Source: Portibacter lacus (GTDB taxonomy: Bacteria > Bacteroidota > Bacteroidia > Chitinophagales > Saprospiraceae). Taken from it: a stretch of 64,000 nt of DNA. The stretch covers positions 248,001-312,000 of the forward strand of contig NZ_JAJNKA010000004.1 in NCBI RefSeq assembly GCF_021533215.1, given 5' to 3'. A program made the position numbers and the translations under genes. Of this stretch, positions 9,819 through 19,280 are shown piece after piece; the stretch's first letter is position 1, and every line of letters starts with the position of its first letter. Under the pieces are notes generated by a model. The model was not told the origin of the DNA, ran no database searches, and worked only from the letters and a program-made list of their open reading frames with translations.

Positions 9819-10568
9819 TTAAAGTTTCATGATGTAAGCAAGGGCATAATATGGTGGTCGATTTTCGTGGGCATTTCCAGTCCCAGCAGATCCAGTATTA
9901 CCAGTAACATCATGGCTATGATTACCTCCTTGTTTCGTACCACTTATATCTGAATCGTCAGTAGATCCATCAGCAACATTTCCAGAATTACAACCAACAC
10001 AGCTCAGAACTACACCTCTAGACCCTAGGCCATGAGAATGGGAACCTGAATCATCCGTTGTTAGTGTACCTGATCCATGTGTATGTGCAGGTAATTGACT
10101 TGTTGTCAATGTAACGGTTTGTTCCCCTCCTGTAGCGTTTAATGCATATGTAGTCGTTCCCCCTATTCCAGAATTTCCAGTACCAACTATAAATCTACCT
10201 CTAAGATCTGGTGTTCCATTGTTTCCGTCACATATCGCCCAACCAGTTGGAGCGGTTGTGCCTCGCCACATGATTATTCCTCCTTTCGGTGTTCCAATGG
10301 TTTCCCATCCTAGATCAGTATAAACTTGATATGCATCATCTGTTGTATTATAGATGGTATTTCCCACAGTTGCTGACGAAGGTCGATTTCCATTTGATAC
10401 CTTAGGTGGAATCATCCCTTTGCTTCCTCCGCTTTCAATATTTAACACTGCGTCTGCGGGCACAGTTTGGGTATTAATTCCAACTTTTTGGGCATGTAAT
10501 GCTGATCCTGCAAGAACTACTATCGACAATGCAGTGAGGGCTATTTTTATTTTCTTTACAATTTTCAT
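9819..10568 (-). CDS. exported tail-collar (microcystin-dependent-protein-like) domain protein
   Basis: A 249-aa protein with a signal peptide (about residues 1-26, ending ALHA-Q). A short Bacteroidota-type N-terminal segment follows (GINTQTVPADAVLNIES, then a YQVYTDLGWETIG strand). From about residue 95 it has a phage tail-collar fold: APTGWAICDG, TPDLRGRFIVG, LPAHTHG and the closing ENRPPYYALAYIMKL. The His/Gly/Ser-rich middle resembles the variable tip region of tail fibres. No phage genes surround it, so it is best read as a host surface fibre or receptor-binding module. It lies 21 bp after the FN3 gene in the same operon. Confidence 0.85.
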   Translation of the reverse strand: MKIVKKIKIALTALSIVVLAGSALHAQKVGINTQTVPADAVLNIESGGSKGMIPPKVSNGNRPSSATVGNTIYNTTDDAYQVYTDLGWETIGTPKGGIIMWRGTTAPTGWAICDGNNGTPDLRGRFIVGTGNSGIGGTTTYALNATGGEQTVTLTTSQLPAHTHGSGTLTTDDSGSHSHGLGSRGVVLSCVGCNSGNVADGSTDDSDISGTKQGGNHSHDVTGNTGSAGTGNAHENRPPYYALAYIMKL

Positions 10569-10589
10569 AATTGATATATTTTCTGACTT

Positions 10590-12563
10590 TTACTTGATGG
10601 TTATGGTTTGAATATTAGAGATTAGCACTACACCTTTGACAGTGTATGCCTTTATCTGATATTGATAATTTGTATTTTCTTGAATGGACTTATCTTCGTA
10701 AGTAGTCGTTGTCAAAAGCGCCGAAGCTGGACTTAATTTTCCGTCATTTTCAGATCGAAAAACCATATAGCCCCGATACTGAAAATCCTTGTCCTCCTCC
10801 CACTCTAATTCTACTTGTTTTTTATTCTTTCTATATTTGCTACCCGACAAATTAATACGTTGCTCACCCGAAATATCTTTAGATTTCGACTTAATAGTAA
10901 ACACATTAGATGCAGGTGAAATATTTCCAGCATCATCCTTCGCAACTACTTTATAGCAAAGCATTTCGCCCTGAACAGGGTTCTTGTCGCTAAATGTAAG
11001 GGCATCTACACCGAGGTCATCATTTATACTCACCCAATTCTTATCACTCTTTTCACATCGAAAGACCTGGTAACCTACTACATCCAGATCTGGACTAGCA
11101 ATCCACTGAAGATTTACCGATTCTTCCTGGCTAGTAACATTGACAATTACTGGTGCCTGTGGTGATACTGTATCAGGTGTCATGACCTTATCAGAAATCA
11201 GCCATTCACTTTCGTTATTAAAGGTATCAACTGCTGCAACCGCATAATACAAGGCAAGCTCGGATTCACCCGCCAGTATATTTTCATATTTTTCTTCTTT
11301 TAATGGTTCAGGAATAATCAACTGAAAATCATCTTTTGTAGGATTTTCTTTATCAGACCTCATAATTTTGTATCCCCAAAAATCATCGGTTTTTATTCCT
11401 TTCCAAGTCAAACTAACTTTCCCTGGCTCCACATTAACACCCAAGTCATAAGGATTAGGTGGCGGAGTCAAATCTGAAACTATGATGTATTTTAATTCTG
11501 AAAGGCTTGAATTCTTAGCTTCATCCAATGCTTCTATGTGATACATATATGTGCCTGGACGATCTATCGGATCGACAAAACTCGTTCCAGTGAGCAACTT
11601 ATCATTTCTCTGAACGTAAGTTGTATCACCATTAAAGCTTCTATAAACATTGTATCCTTTAACATCATTGCTTCTTGACTTATCCCACCCAATAGTTATT
11701 TCCGTATCTGTATTAGAAAGCGTGATATCAGAAACTTTAGCAGGAGGAGTCTCGTCTAATGATTTGACAAATATTTCAGGGCTTCCTTGTCCTTCATCAC
11801 CGAACGCATCTATTGCCTTAAATACATAATAGTAGGAAGCCTTAGTTACCAAAGTATCTTCGAAAAAATAATCTGGATACCGAATTATGCCAAACTCATC
11901 AGGCGCTTGCCCAGGTATAATTGGTGTATTATTAATCTTTGTAAATGTTGTTTCTCCATCAGCCCGCCGATAGGCATTGACCGCAAAATACCGATCTGTT
12001 TCTGGCAACCAAGTAAAAGTGTTCCTTGAACCGCTCTGAAAAGCTAACCTCGTTTCTTTCGGAGGTGCTACTGGTAAATCCGTTTCCAGACTTTCTTCTT
12101 CAGATATACCGAGTTGGCTGTTGTTAGCTGTACGCTCTATCTTGTATCGATAATTTTTCCCTTTTATAACATTATGATCATCATACCTTATTCCAATAAA
12201 TTTTGCGAAATCATCGGAAACCATGGATTTAACAAGTATGTAGAATTTAAGAAGTGGCTCATCTTGGGCACCTTCTACATATCGGGCAGCCATTTGTTTA
12301 TAATTCTTTAATTCTTGATCTTGCTCATTAGCAATTTCTTCTATGTCAATTTTAATTGGGCTTTCATTCAGCTTAATGTATGCCCCGCCATTTTCAGATC
12401 GAAAGACGTCAAAACCATCGGCATTAACCAATTCTTCTGGAAACCACTTGACTAAAATAGTACCATCTATTGATTTTGTTTTAACCAATTCGTTTTGTGC
12501 AAAGTTGGAATAACCTTGCAGTATAAATATGAGTAATATTATATGTTTCATCATTTTTTTCAT
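10590..12563 (-). CDS. exported protein with about six fibronectin type III domains
   Basis: A 657-aa protein with a signal peptide (about residues 1-22) and successive FN3 domains at about 25-150, 160-265, 272-365, 368-465, 468-560 and 570-657. Repeated phrases mark them: ITIGWDKS...KGYNVYRS, VSLTWKG...WGYKIMRS, VNLQWIAS...VGYQVFRC and VELEWEED...RGYMVFRS. No catalytic domain, sorting domain or lipobox was seen, so it is probably periplasmic or held at the surface by a partner. It is 6 bp downstream of the 1351-aa gene and 21 bp upstream of the tail-collar gene. Confidence 0.85.
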   Translation of the reverse strand: MKKMMKHIILLIFILQGYSNFAQNELVKTKSIDGTILVKWFPEELVNADGFDVFRSENGGAYIKLNESPIKIDIEEIANEQDQELKNYKQMAARYVEGAQDEPLLKFYILVKSMVSDDFAKFIGIRYDDHNVIKGKNYRYKIERTANNSQLGISEEESLETDLPVAPPKETRLAFQSGSRNTFTWLPETDRYFAVNAYRRADGETTFTKINNTPIIPGQAPDEFGIIRYPDYFFEDTLVTKASYYYVFKAIDAFGDEGQGSPEIFVKSLDETPPAKVSDITLSNTDTEITIGWDKSRSNDVKGYNVYRSFNGDTTYVQRNDKLLTGTSFVDPIDRPGTYMYHIEALDEAKNSSLSELKYIIVSDLTPPPNPYDLGVNVEPGKVSLTWKGIKTDDFWGYKIMRSDKENPTKDDFQLIIPEPLKEEKYENILAGESELALYYAVAAVDTFNNESEWLISDKVMTPDTVSPQAPVIVNVTSQEESVNLQWIASPDLDVVGYQVFRCEKSDKNWVSINDDLGVDALTFSDKNPVQGEMLCYKVVAKDDAGNISPASNVFTIKSKSKDISGEQRINLSGSKYRKNKKQVELEWEEDKDFQYRGYMVFRSENDGKLSPASALLTTTTYEDKSIQENTNYQYQIKAYTVKGVVLISNIQTITIK

Positions 12564-12569
12564 AACGAT

Positions 12570-15500
12570 TTAAGCTGCTCCCAATGATAATCCTGAAAAT
12601 GCAAATTCTATAGATGCTGAAACACCAAGAATGGTGACAGTCCCTGCAAGTTTACCTGATGCCGTTACGGGTGCTGGAATAATATCAAGTTGCGCACTTC
12701 CGGCTATGGCAACGGATGCTATGGGGATCACATCTCCTCCAGCTGGGGTATTGATTTCTACATTGATCGATGCCATGGCATCCAGATAAACACCTATATT
12801 TCTGCAGTACCAGACTGTTTCCCCACTCATCCATTCCACTGAAACATTGCCAAAAAGACCAACACCTATTTTCGCATTCATGACTCCTCTGGCTTCTAAA
12901 ATCATCGGAACAAGAACATACCAGTCAGACTTCTTTTCAAATCTTGCGACAAAGCCCAATCCTAATTCCATACCGATGGAATCTTTAGCCTCATCGATGG
13001 CGATATGAAACCATCCTTCGCCACCTATCCCTACACAACCACCTTGACTAATATTGATTTTCTGAGTTCGTTTTCCGAGATCCACGACAACTTTTTGCCT
13101 CGGGATGTCAACATCCACCCAGATTTGAGTTTCTACACACAACGGACTTTCAAAGCTCACACCTGCTGTCACTTGGTAACGCTGAGCAGCGAACATCAGC
13201 AGGACGCTTCCATTGAAATCAATATCATCCATGACAGTCCCTTTCACATCAAAAGCTAAAGTCTCAAGATTTCCATTCTTCGTCATTCCGAAGCCTCCCA
13301 AATACATTTTGAATTCTTTTCCATTTTCATATTGACCACCTAATCCTCCACCAAAACCCCAAGAATTATTTCCAGCTGTAACTGGTTGGAAAACGATCGC
13401 TCCTTTTGCATCTTCCGTATATTCTAGGTTATGAAATATTTTAAGCCTAATCGATGTGAAAGCAATAGGACCAACTTTAAGATAGAGGTCATTCTTTGTT
13501 GTATCTGTAACCACTCCTTTCGCAAAGTGTGATGGATCTTTATAACTATCTACTGTTGAATTGGCTAGACTACCATCCTCATTTTTAAATGTTTTTAAAT
13601 CTACTTGGCCTGCACCTAATTCTCCATAAAAGAATGCGATGTCTGAAGTCGGATTGTGGCCTACAATGACATTAGCCGATATACTAAATTTCTTAGGTTT
13701 ATATACATCTACTATGATGTTACCTTTGAAACTAGCTCCCCAGATGCTGTCATTTGTAGTAAAACTAACAGCCTGACTTTTAACACTAACAATGCCTGGA
13801 ACTACAATACTTAAATCCGGAATCTGAATGTTTCCTGTCAGATATCCTAACTTACCTGTAATCGTACCTGCTAATTCCTTACCTTTAATTTCAATATCTT
13901 CTGCCACTTCTTTGGAAGTTGAAAACAAAGCTCTCGTCACTCCTTTTTCACCTGCCAATTGATTACCTAAATTAACCACTAAGCTCGCGACGAAGAAATA
14001 CGAATTATCAGCAAATCCAGCCCCTATACTGTCAACTGTCGCGTGGAAAGAACCACCTAGTCTTCCTGTACCCGTATTATTTAGTGGAATCATATTATTC
14101 GCACCATCGTACCCAATATTCCCATCTCCGAAAATATCGAATCTTGTAGAATATAGCCCATCTGAAGGTCCACCGTTATGAGCATTTAAGAATGGCCAAT
14201 TTAAAGAAGCAGAACAGTTGAGTTTGTTTTGATCTCCAAAGGTTGCACTATGAATCGTCAAGATCATTTCCCTCTGCTCGTCACCAGCCATCATCGTAAC
14301 TTCATAATTATCTAATTCTTCATCTAATTTTCCAGTAGCTAAACCATCATTAGAAAAAGGTATCGTATAAGCAAACTCTTCGTCACTCAGCAATGGAATT
14401 TTAATAAATCCACTGATATAAGAATCATCTACTGAACCCTCATCCAAAGTTATTTTCCATTTTTTGTATTTACCTTCGAACTCATTAAACTTAGCTTCTA
14501 AGTTTTCATCTGAAGCAGCATTAACTGTGATTCCATTGCCATCGATCCAGGCTTTGCTTGACCCATCTGAGTTATTGAAAGTTCTATTAAAAGATTCATC
14601 TATCAAGGATTGTCCTGAAGCATCAAAGTCAAGTGGAAAATCAATTACAAACTTTGGAAAATAAACACCCTTCCATGAATCTTCACTGCTTCCACCCGAA
14701 GGAGATTGAGCATCTGAAAAATCAAATATTGCAGACCCTGGCTTCAAGCTAACTTTGTCCTTTTCAAATATTAAAAATGACTCTACATCAGAATAATCTT
14801 GACCTTCAAAATATTCTAAATCCGTTATGTTTTCAAAAGGGAAAACAGCTTTATTTCCGCTAGCTGTCTTGTATGAATCTGGCAGTGTGACACTTCCTGT
14901 CATATCAACAACGACATTGTCATCACGTATAATAAACTTAGACGATTCTAATAATTCTATAACATAACCATATGGATCTAGTAATTCAAATGACTGATTT
15001 TCAAAATCTACATCATCCACAATTTTAAACTTATTGTAGTCAACGTCCATCGTTTTTGAAAAGACTTTAGCTACTCCTCCAGTGGAAGTGGATGCTAAAG
15101 GGAATACCCATTCAACTTTACCTCTTAATCTTAACTCCCTGGTATCCAAAACGACGTGTGTTGCTTTAAATTCAGCATTTAGGTCATCTTCGCTTTCTAA
15201 TTCAATATCTAATCCACCAGGAATTTCAGAAACCATCGAGCCATCTTCTAATATGTTCCCACTTGGATATATTCCAATATTCAACCCGGAAAAAGCTACT
15301 GGAGTTGGTGCGCCGCCTTCGATGAGTTGCATGCTTCCTCTCCCGGCTAAATTTTCAGGATCTTGGTTACTGACACTCAGTACTTCTACTCTTCGACCAC
15401 CAGCCGTAAAATGATCTATGAAAGGCCTTGTTCCAAATGGCCGTACTTCACTAGACGCGATTAGTTGATCATCTACATAAGCTTCTACTTGCCAAGCAAA

Positions 15501-16625
15501 CTTAGCTTCTGTCCCCAAGTCTTCTTCTAAAATATAGTTGTACGAACTTAGATTAACAGCAATATCCGTAACGTCATCTATCACTAAACCATTATTTGTC
15601 ATGGCTTCCACGGGATCTTGTCCCTCTATTACTTCTACTATTTTAAATCTGTAATAAATAGGATCACCCGGTCTTGCATTACTCGGGCCTCCCCATTGAA
15701 ATACTGTACTCCCTTCTCCTTTCATTGATCCCCCAACTTCAGGCGCTATCAAATCTACAGTTCCACCTAGTTCATATCCATATTCGAATACACATACCTC
15801 ACCGATACCATCATTTTCGAAAGTTGTTAAACCTTCCATATCTTCAACATCAACTCGATATGCATAAGTATGTCCAATTTCTAGTTCTGGTTGATCGGGG
15901 CCATACAGAATTTGATTCATTGTTGACGTTAAACCTTCAACGATAGGTGTATTCGCTCCTAACATGGCGTCATTAGGTGATACCCCAGGCAAAACTTCTA
16001 CTATTTTCAAGCTATACTCAGCCATGATACTATTATCATGATTAGCCTGCCATTGAAATTGTAGATTCTGCACACCTCCAGCAACTACAGGTTGCCCACA
16101 TTGTGGAGAAATATTCGTAGGTGGATTGTTCTTTAATAAGGTTGCTGTATTACAAGATTGCATAGAAAGTTCTTTGTCTCTTCTAAGAAAATCTACTACG
16201 GTAACACAGAAAGTATACATGCCTTCAGGTAAGATGGAGGTTTGTATAAATTCGGCTGGATCGAGACCAGTTATAATCATATTCGCCGGATTCAAATATT
16301 GTTCTATATCCGAGCCGCTTAGCATATTGATCCCTGTATTCAGTGTTACAGGTGAATAATTATAATCTGGATTACTTTTCAAGATTACTCCATTCCCTTT
16401 TATTTCCACTTTCAAAAAAACATCTAGGAAATCTTCATTTTCATCGTTCAGATTCACCATCAGTTGCAATTTGTTAGAGCCAGGTAAGGTGTAATCCGAC
16501 AGGTAAACCGAAGATGGTGGTGAGAAATTAAACTGGGCATTAACTGGACTTATTTGACAGAAAGCATATTCAGATATACTAACAAGTACCAGCACCACGA
16601 GGTAAATGAGGTTTTGAGGTTTCAT
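12570..16625 (-). CDS. 1351-aa exported TANFOR-like multidomain protein
   Basis: A very large exported protein. The signal peptide covers about residues 1-23. Its first 170 residues (VYLSDYTLPGSNKLQLMV, later LPEGMYTFCVTVVDF, then a Cys and a PP junction) resemble the TANFOR/Bacteroidota surface N-terminal module. Two FN3-like segments with FQWxxxxxxx and YRFKIVEV follow (about 180-400). The remaining 900 residues are beta-rich with no named family visible. The C-terminus is rich in small residues (VAIAGSAQLD, SGLSLGAA) and is not a canonical T9SS sorting domain. It lies 5 bp after the barrel-like gene and 6 bp before the FN3 gene. Confidence 0.7.
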   Translation of the reverse strand: MKPQNLIYLVVLVLVSISEYAFCQISPVNAQFNFSPPSSVYLSDYTLPGSNKLQLMVNLNDENEDFLDVFLKVEIKGNGVILKSNPDYNYSPVTLNTGINMLSGSDIEQYLNPANMIITGLDPAEFIQTSILPEGMYTFCVTVVDFLRRDKELSMQSCNTATLLKNNPPTNISPQCGQPVVAGGVQNLQFQWQANHDNSIMAEYSLKIVEVLPGVSPNDAMLGANTPIVEGLTSTMNQILYGPDQPELEIGHTYAYRVDVEDMEGLTTFENDGIGEVCVFEYGYELGGTVDLIAPEVGGSMKGEGSTVFQWGGPSNARPGDPIYYRFKIVEVIEGQDPVEAMTNNGLVIDDVTDIAVNLSSYNYILEEDLGTEAKFAWQVEAYVDDQLIASSEVRPFGTRPFIDHFTAGGRRVEVLSVSNQDPENLAGRGSMQLIEGGAPTPVAFSGLNIGIYPSGNILEDGSMVSEIPGGLDIELESEDDLNAEFKATHVVLDTRELRLRGKVEWVFPLASTSTGGVAKVFSKTMDVDYNKFKIVDDVDFENQSFELLDPYGYVIELLESSKFIIRDDNVVVDMTGSVTLPDSYKTASGNKAVFPFENITDLEYFEGQDYSDVESFLIFEKDKVSLKPGSAIFDFSDAQSPSGGSSEDSWKGVYFPKFVIDFPLDFDASGQSLIDESFNRTFNNSDGSSKAWIDGNGITVNAASDENLEAKFNEFEGKYKKWKITLDEGSVDDSYISGFIKIPLLSDEEFAYTIPFSNDGLATGKLDEELDNYEVTMMAGDEQREMILTIHSATFGDQNKLNCSASLNWPFLNAHNGGPSDGLYSTRFDIFGDGNIGYDGANNMIPLNNTGTGRLGGSFHATVDSIGAGFADNSYFFVASLVVNLGNQLAGEKGVTRALFSTSKEVAEDIEIKGKELAGTITGKLGYLTGNIQIPDLSIVVPGIVSVKSQAVSFTTNDSIWGASFKGNIIVDVYKPKKFSISANVIVGHNPTSDIAFFYGELGAGQVDLKTFKNEDGSLANSTVDSYKDPSHFAKGVVTDTTKNDLYLKVGPIAFTSIRLKIFHNLEYTEDAKGAIVFQPVTAGNNSWGFGGGLGGQYENGKEFKMYLGGFGMTKNGNLETLAFDVKGTVMDDIDFNGSVLLMFAAQRYQVTAGVSFESPLCVETQIWVDVDIPRQKVVVDLGKRTQKINISQGGCVGIGGEGWFHIAIDEAKDSIGMELGLGFVARFEKKSDWYVLVPMILEARGVMNAKIGVGLFGNVSVEWMSGETVWYCRNIGVYLDAMASINVEINTPAGGDVIPIASVAIAGSAQLDIIPAPVTASGKLAGTVTILGVSASIEFAFSGLSLGAA

Positions 16626-16630
16626 AATTT

Positions 16631-18364
16631 CTAAAAGTTGTATTTATAGCTCGTTCTCGCTCTTAATTCTGAAAAGGATCGATCTTGAGGACCTTGATCA
16701 TTCTTATTTAATAGATATAATTCAGCTCCTAAGCTTCCTATTTTTTTCAATCGGTAACTCAATCTAAATCTATTCGTTAAGAGCTGATAACTTGCAGCAC
16801 CATCGAGCACATTCTGCTTCCATCCAATAGCGTAAGAAAGTTTTATCCCTCTTGATTTGAGTGATTTACTAAGGGAAACGGTCGGTCCTACAAGTGTGGA
16901 AGAGTTATTCCCTGTTTCGTTGTTAGCATAACTTAAGTTTGTATTTAGGCTCATATCTTTGGTTACAATTCTCCACATATGGGCAACATTCAGCGTTATG
17001 AAATTCGTTGTGTTATCAAAAATTCGATACTCATCTCTTGAATTTCCAACTTGGTATCCGGCATTGATTATTAAAGCTTGGTTGCTATTGTTCTTATTCA
17101 ATAGGTAATTCGCTCCCGCACTAATGTTCGTGTTCACTTGAAATAAATTCACCGAATCTGTCAGTTCTTCATACACCACCTTCACGCTAGATGAATAATT
17201 ACTGAAATTAAAATTGGTACTTAACCGATTAGAAATACTATGATTATAGCCGAAAGAACCGATTATTCTATTCGTTCTTGTTGCTTTATCACTGTCCAAG
17301 TTATTTCGCTGACTTCCCAATGAACCATTCAATCTAATTTTTCCATTGTTAAGGGTCGTGGATGCTTGTCCCGTTATGTTCTCCAAATCATTCTGAAAGT
17401 AATAGGATCCAAGTGTTTCATAACCTGGGTCGATGTGTTCAAATTCTACCCCAACACTGTAATATTTGTTAGCGTAAGTGATCCCAGTCTGATAAGCATT
17501 CGTGTATTGGGTAGAACTATTGCTACTATATAAAGATTCGAAAGGACTAAATAAGCTAGGAATATTTCCAGTGTATACTTCCGCTCGCTGATCTCTAGTT
17601 AAAGCGGACACACCTAGATCAGCATTAACGTAGATATTTTTCAGTAAATTGACCTGCCCCCTAAAGCCTAGGGTGAGGTTTTCTTTAGGGGTGATCAATG
17701 ATAGGTCTAAGGGTGTTTCGACACTATTTAATATATCTTTCGCCTTGAACATATCCGTCGAAAAATAGGTGCCAGCGTTTGTTCTATTAGTCAATTTCAC
17801 TTTAAAACCATAGCCATTTCTCTTATATGCTGCTAAACCACCGTTAATGGAAGCTTCAGCTGGTTCTATCGCTCTTCTAAGTCTTCCATACATTGCTGAA
17901 ACACTAATCTTAGGACCTTTATTACTTGGTATGTCAATGTCAAAACCTGTTCCTAAAAAAGTATGAGAATTTAGAGTATACGGATTAAAATCCATGTTTC
18001 GGTAGCCAAAGTGTGTCTGAACCCACTTGTATTTCGGAGATAATCCATATCTGTTAAATGGTTGAAGAAATCGGGTCTCTTGTTGGGAAAAACTTGCACC
18101 TACTGGAATATTGACGCCCTTTATATTGAAATTCAAATTCCCTGCGAATAAGTAAGAGAATGGATCTCGTCTCGATTCTATTCCAAAGGATTGATAAGCT
18201 CCTAAGTTTATGGCAAAGCCACCTGTTATTTTAACTAGATCTGATCTCTCTTCTGAAGCAATACTTTGCGCAGACAAATTGCATATCGGCATTAGACAGC
18301 AAATAAGCAAACAGAATGCACTAATACTAAAATTGTTTCTTCTTGAGTTATTTTTCGATTTCAT
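16631..18364 (-). CDS. predicted outer-membrane beta-barrel protein, first gene of the surface operon
   Basis: A 577-aa protein with a long signal peptide (about residues 1-33, ending LSAQS). Its body consists of alternating amphipathic strands with periodic aromatic and Asn/Ser/Thr residues (for example YYSVGVEFEHIDPGYETLG and LSTNFNFSNYSSSVKV). It ends in YKYNF, a terminal aromatic as in barrel proteins. No TonB plug is visible. It is first in the operon and may form the outer-membrane platform for the three exported proteins encoded after it; this role is inference. The promoter region upstream carries GGAC boxes. Confidence 0.7.
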   Translation of the reverse strand: MKSKNNSRRNNFSISAFCLLICCLMPICNLSAQSIASEERSDLVKITGGFAINLGAYQSFGIESRRDPFSYLFAGNLNFNIKGVNIPVGASFSQQETRFLQPFNRYGLSPKYKWVQTHFGYRNMDFNPYTLNSHTFLGTGFDIDIPSNKGPKISVSAMYGRLRRAIEPAEASINGGLAAYKRNGYGFKVKLTNRTNAGTYFSTDMFKAKDILNSVETPLDLSLITPKENLTLGFRGQVNLLKNIYVNADLGVSALTRDQRAEVYTGNIPSLFSPFESLYSSNSSTQYTNAYQTGITYANKYYSVGVEFEHIDPGYETLGSYYFQNDLENITGQASTTLNNGKIRLNGSLGSQRNNLDSDKATRTNRIIGSFGYNHSISNRLSTNFNFSNYSSSVKVVYEELTDSVNLFQVNTNISAGANYLLNKNNSNQALIINAGYQVGNSRDEYRIFDNTTNFITLNVAHMWRIVTKDMSLNTNLSYANNETGNNSSTLVGPTVSLSKSLKSRGIKLSYAIGWKQNVLDGAASYQLLTNRFRLSYRLKKIGSLGAELYLLNKNDQGPQDRSFSELRARTSYKYNF

Positions 18365-18457
18365 TATTCTTGGGGTTGAATAAAGTTTTAGGTTTACTTC
18401 TCATACAAATATGACAAAGACACGAAGCAAAATGCTAGTTTTTGTAAGCCACAAATC

Positions 18458-18499
18458 GGACAAAGTGGACCAAATTTCGGACAACAAAAACATACTAGT
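18458..18499 (-). promoter_or_regulatory. GGAC-box composite site upstream of the surface operon
   Basis: On the plus strand GGAC occurs at 18458, 18467 and 18479, and ACTAGT at 18494-18499. The last two GGAC boxes are 12 bp apart, and GGACAA is separated from ACTAGT by 9 bp. Exactly the same arrangement occurs at 60266-60298 upstream of another T9SS gene. It lies about 100 bp before the start at 18364 on the minus strand, consistent with an activator or operator site. Confidence 0.5.
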
Positions 18500-18551
18500 C
18501 TGAACTACAACACCTTATATCAAAAATTACATGTTTTAACAATATGTAATA

Positions 18552-18567
18552 TGTAAGAAATCTTACA
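18552..18567. promoter_or_regulatory. palindrome upstream of the NarL-type regulator
   Basis: TGTAAGA and TCTTACA form a perfect 7-bp inverted repeat with a 2-bp centre, 60 bp before the start of the response regulator at 18628. Dyad symmetry suits a dimeric regulator, and autoregulation is a possible role. It shares the 263-bp divergent gap (18365-18627) with the GGAC boxes. Confidence 0.4.
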
Positions 18568-18627
18568 CAATATCCTTGGTATTAAGCATCTAATTCAGAT
18601 ATTTGTAAAAATCAAGTATCCTTCCAT

Positions 18628-19278
18628 ATGATCGACCCAAGCCAAATAAGCATTTTAATTGCTGACGACCATCCTTTGTTGCTTAAAGGTTTAGGGGATT
18701 TCCTAAGAGGTCGAGGATTTCAAGTTGTGAAACAAGCACGAGATGGAAGTGAAGCATGGAGATTCATTATCGATTTGAAACCCGACTTTGCAATATTAGA
18801 CATCGATATGCCTTACATGACAGGTTTAAATGTAGCGGACTTAGTATATAAAAATGAACTGGCAGTTAATACCATATTACTTTCCTATCAGATAGACAGA
18901 GCTACCATTAAAATTGGCCAGCAAAAAGGAGTGAAAGGTTTTCTACTCAAAGAAGATGCACTTGCAGATATCGAGAACTGTATTTATGCCATTGCTAAGA
19001 ACGAAAACTTCATTAGTACTTCTTTACAAGACAAAGAGGCCTTAATAGAAGACATTCCAAGTTTGAGATTAGATAAACTCTCCCCTTCCGAAAAGAAAAT
19101 TATCAAGAAAATTGCCGAAGGAAAAAGTTCGAAAGAGATCGGTGAATTATTTAATATTTCAGAAAGAACGGTTGAAAAGCACAGAAGCAACATCATTAAA
19201 AAACTATTACTAGAAAACGGCCAATATGCTTTGATGAATTGGGTTTCTGGCAATAAAGATTTAATATATAACCTCTAA
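18628..19278 (+). CDS. NarL/FixJ family response regulator
   Basis: A 216-aa two-component regulator. Residues 7-125 form the receiver domain, with the acidic pair DD at 13-14, phosphoacceptor Asp58 in FAILDID and conserved Lys108. Residues about 148-210 hold the LuxR-type HTH (LSPSEKKIIKKIAEGKSSKEIGE, SERTVEKHRSNI). No kinase gene is adjacent. The nearest is the 1002-aa HisKA_3 kinase at 21320, two genes away on the same strand. It is divergent from the surface operon, with a 263-bp shared promoter gap, so it is the obvious candidate regulator of that operon. Confidence 0.92.
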   Translation: MIDPSQISILIADDHPLLLKGLGDFLRGRGFQVVKQARDGSEAWRFIIDLKPDFAILDIDMPYMTGLNVADLVYKNELAVNTILLSYQIDRATIKIGQQKGVKGFLLKEDALADIENCIYAIAKNENFISTSLQDKEALIEDIPSLRLDKLSPSEKKIIKKIAEGKSSKEIGELFNISERTVEKHRSNIIKKLLLENGQYALMNWVSGNKDLIYNL

Positions 19279-19280
19279 CT

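Noticed and set aside
9819-10568. Prophage remnant
   Set aside because: The tail-collar gene has a signal peptide and is embedded in a surface-protein operon with no capsid, terminase or integrase genes.
15082-15414. 110-codon plus-strand frame inside the 1351-aa gene
   Set aside because: Shadow frame opposite a long, well-composed coding region.
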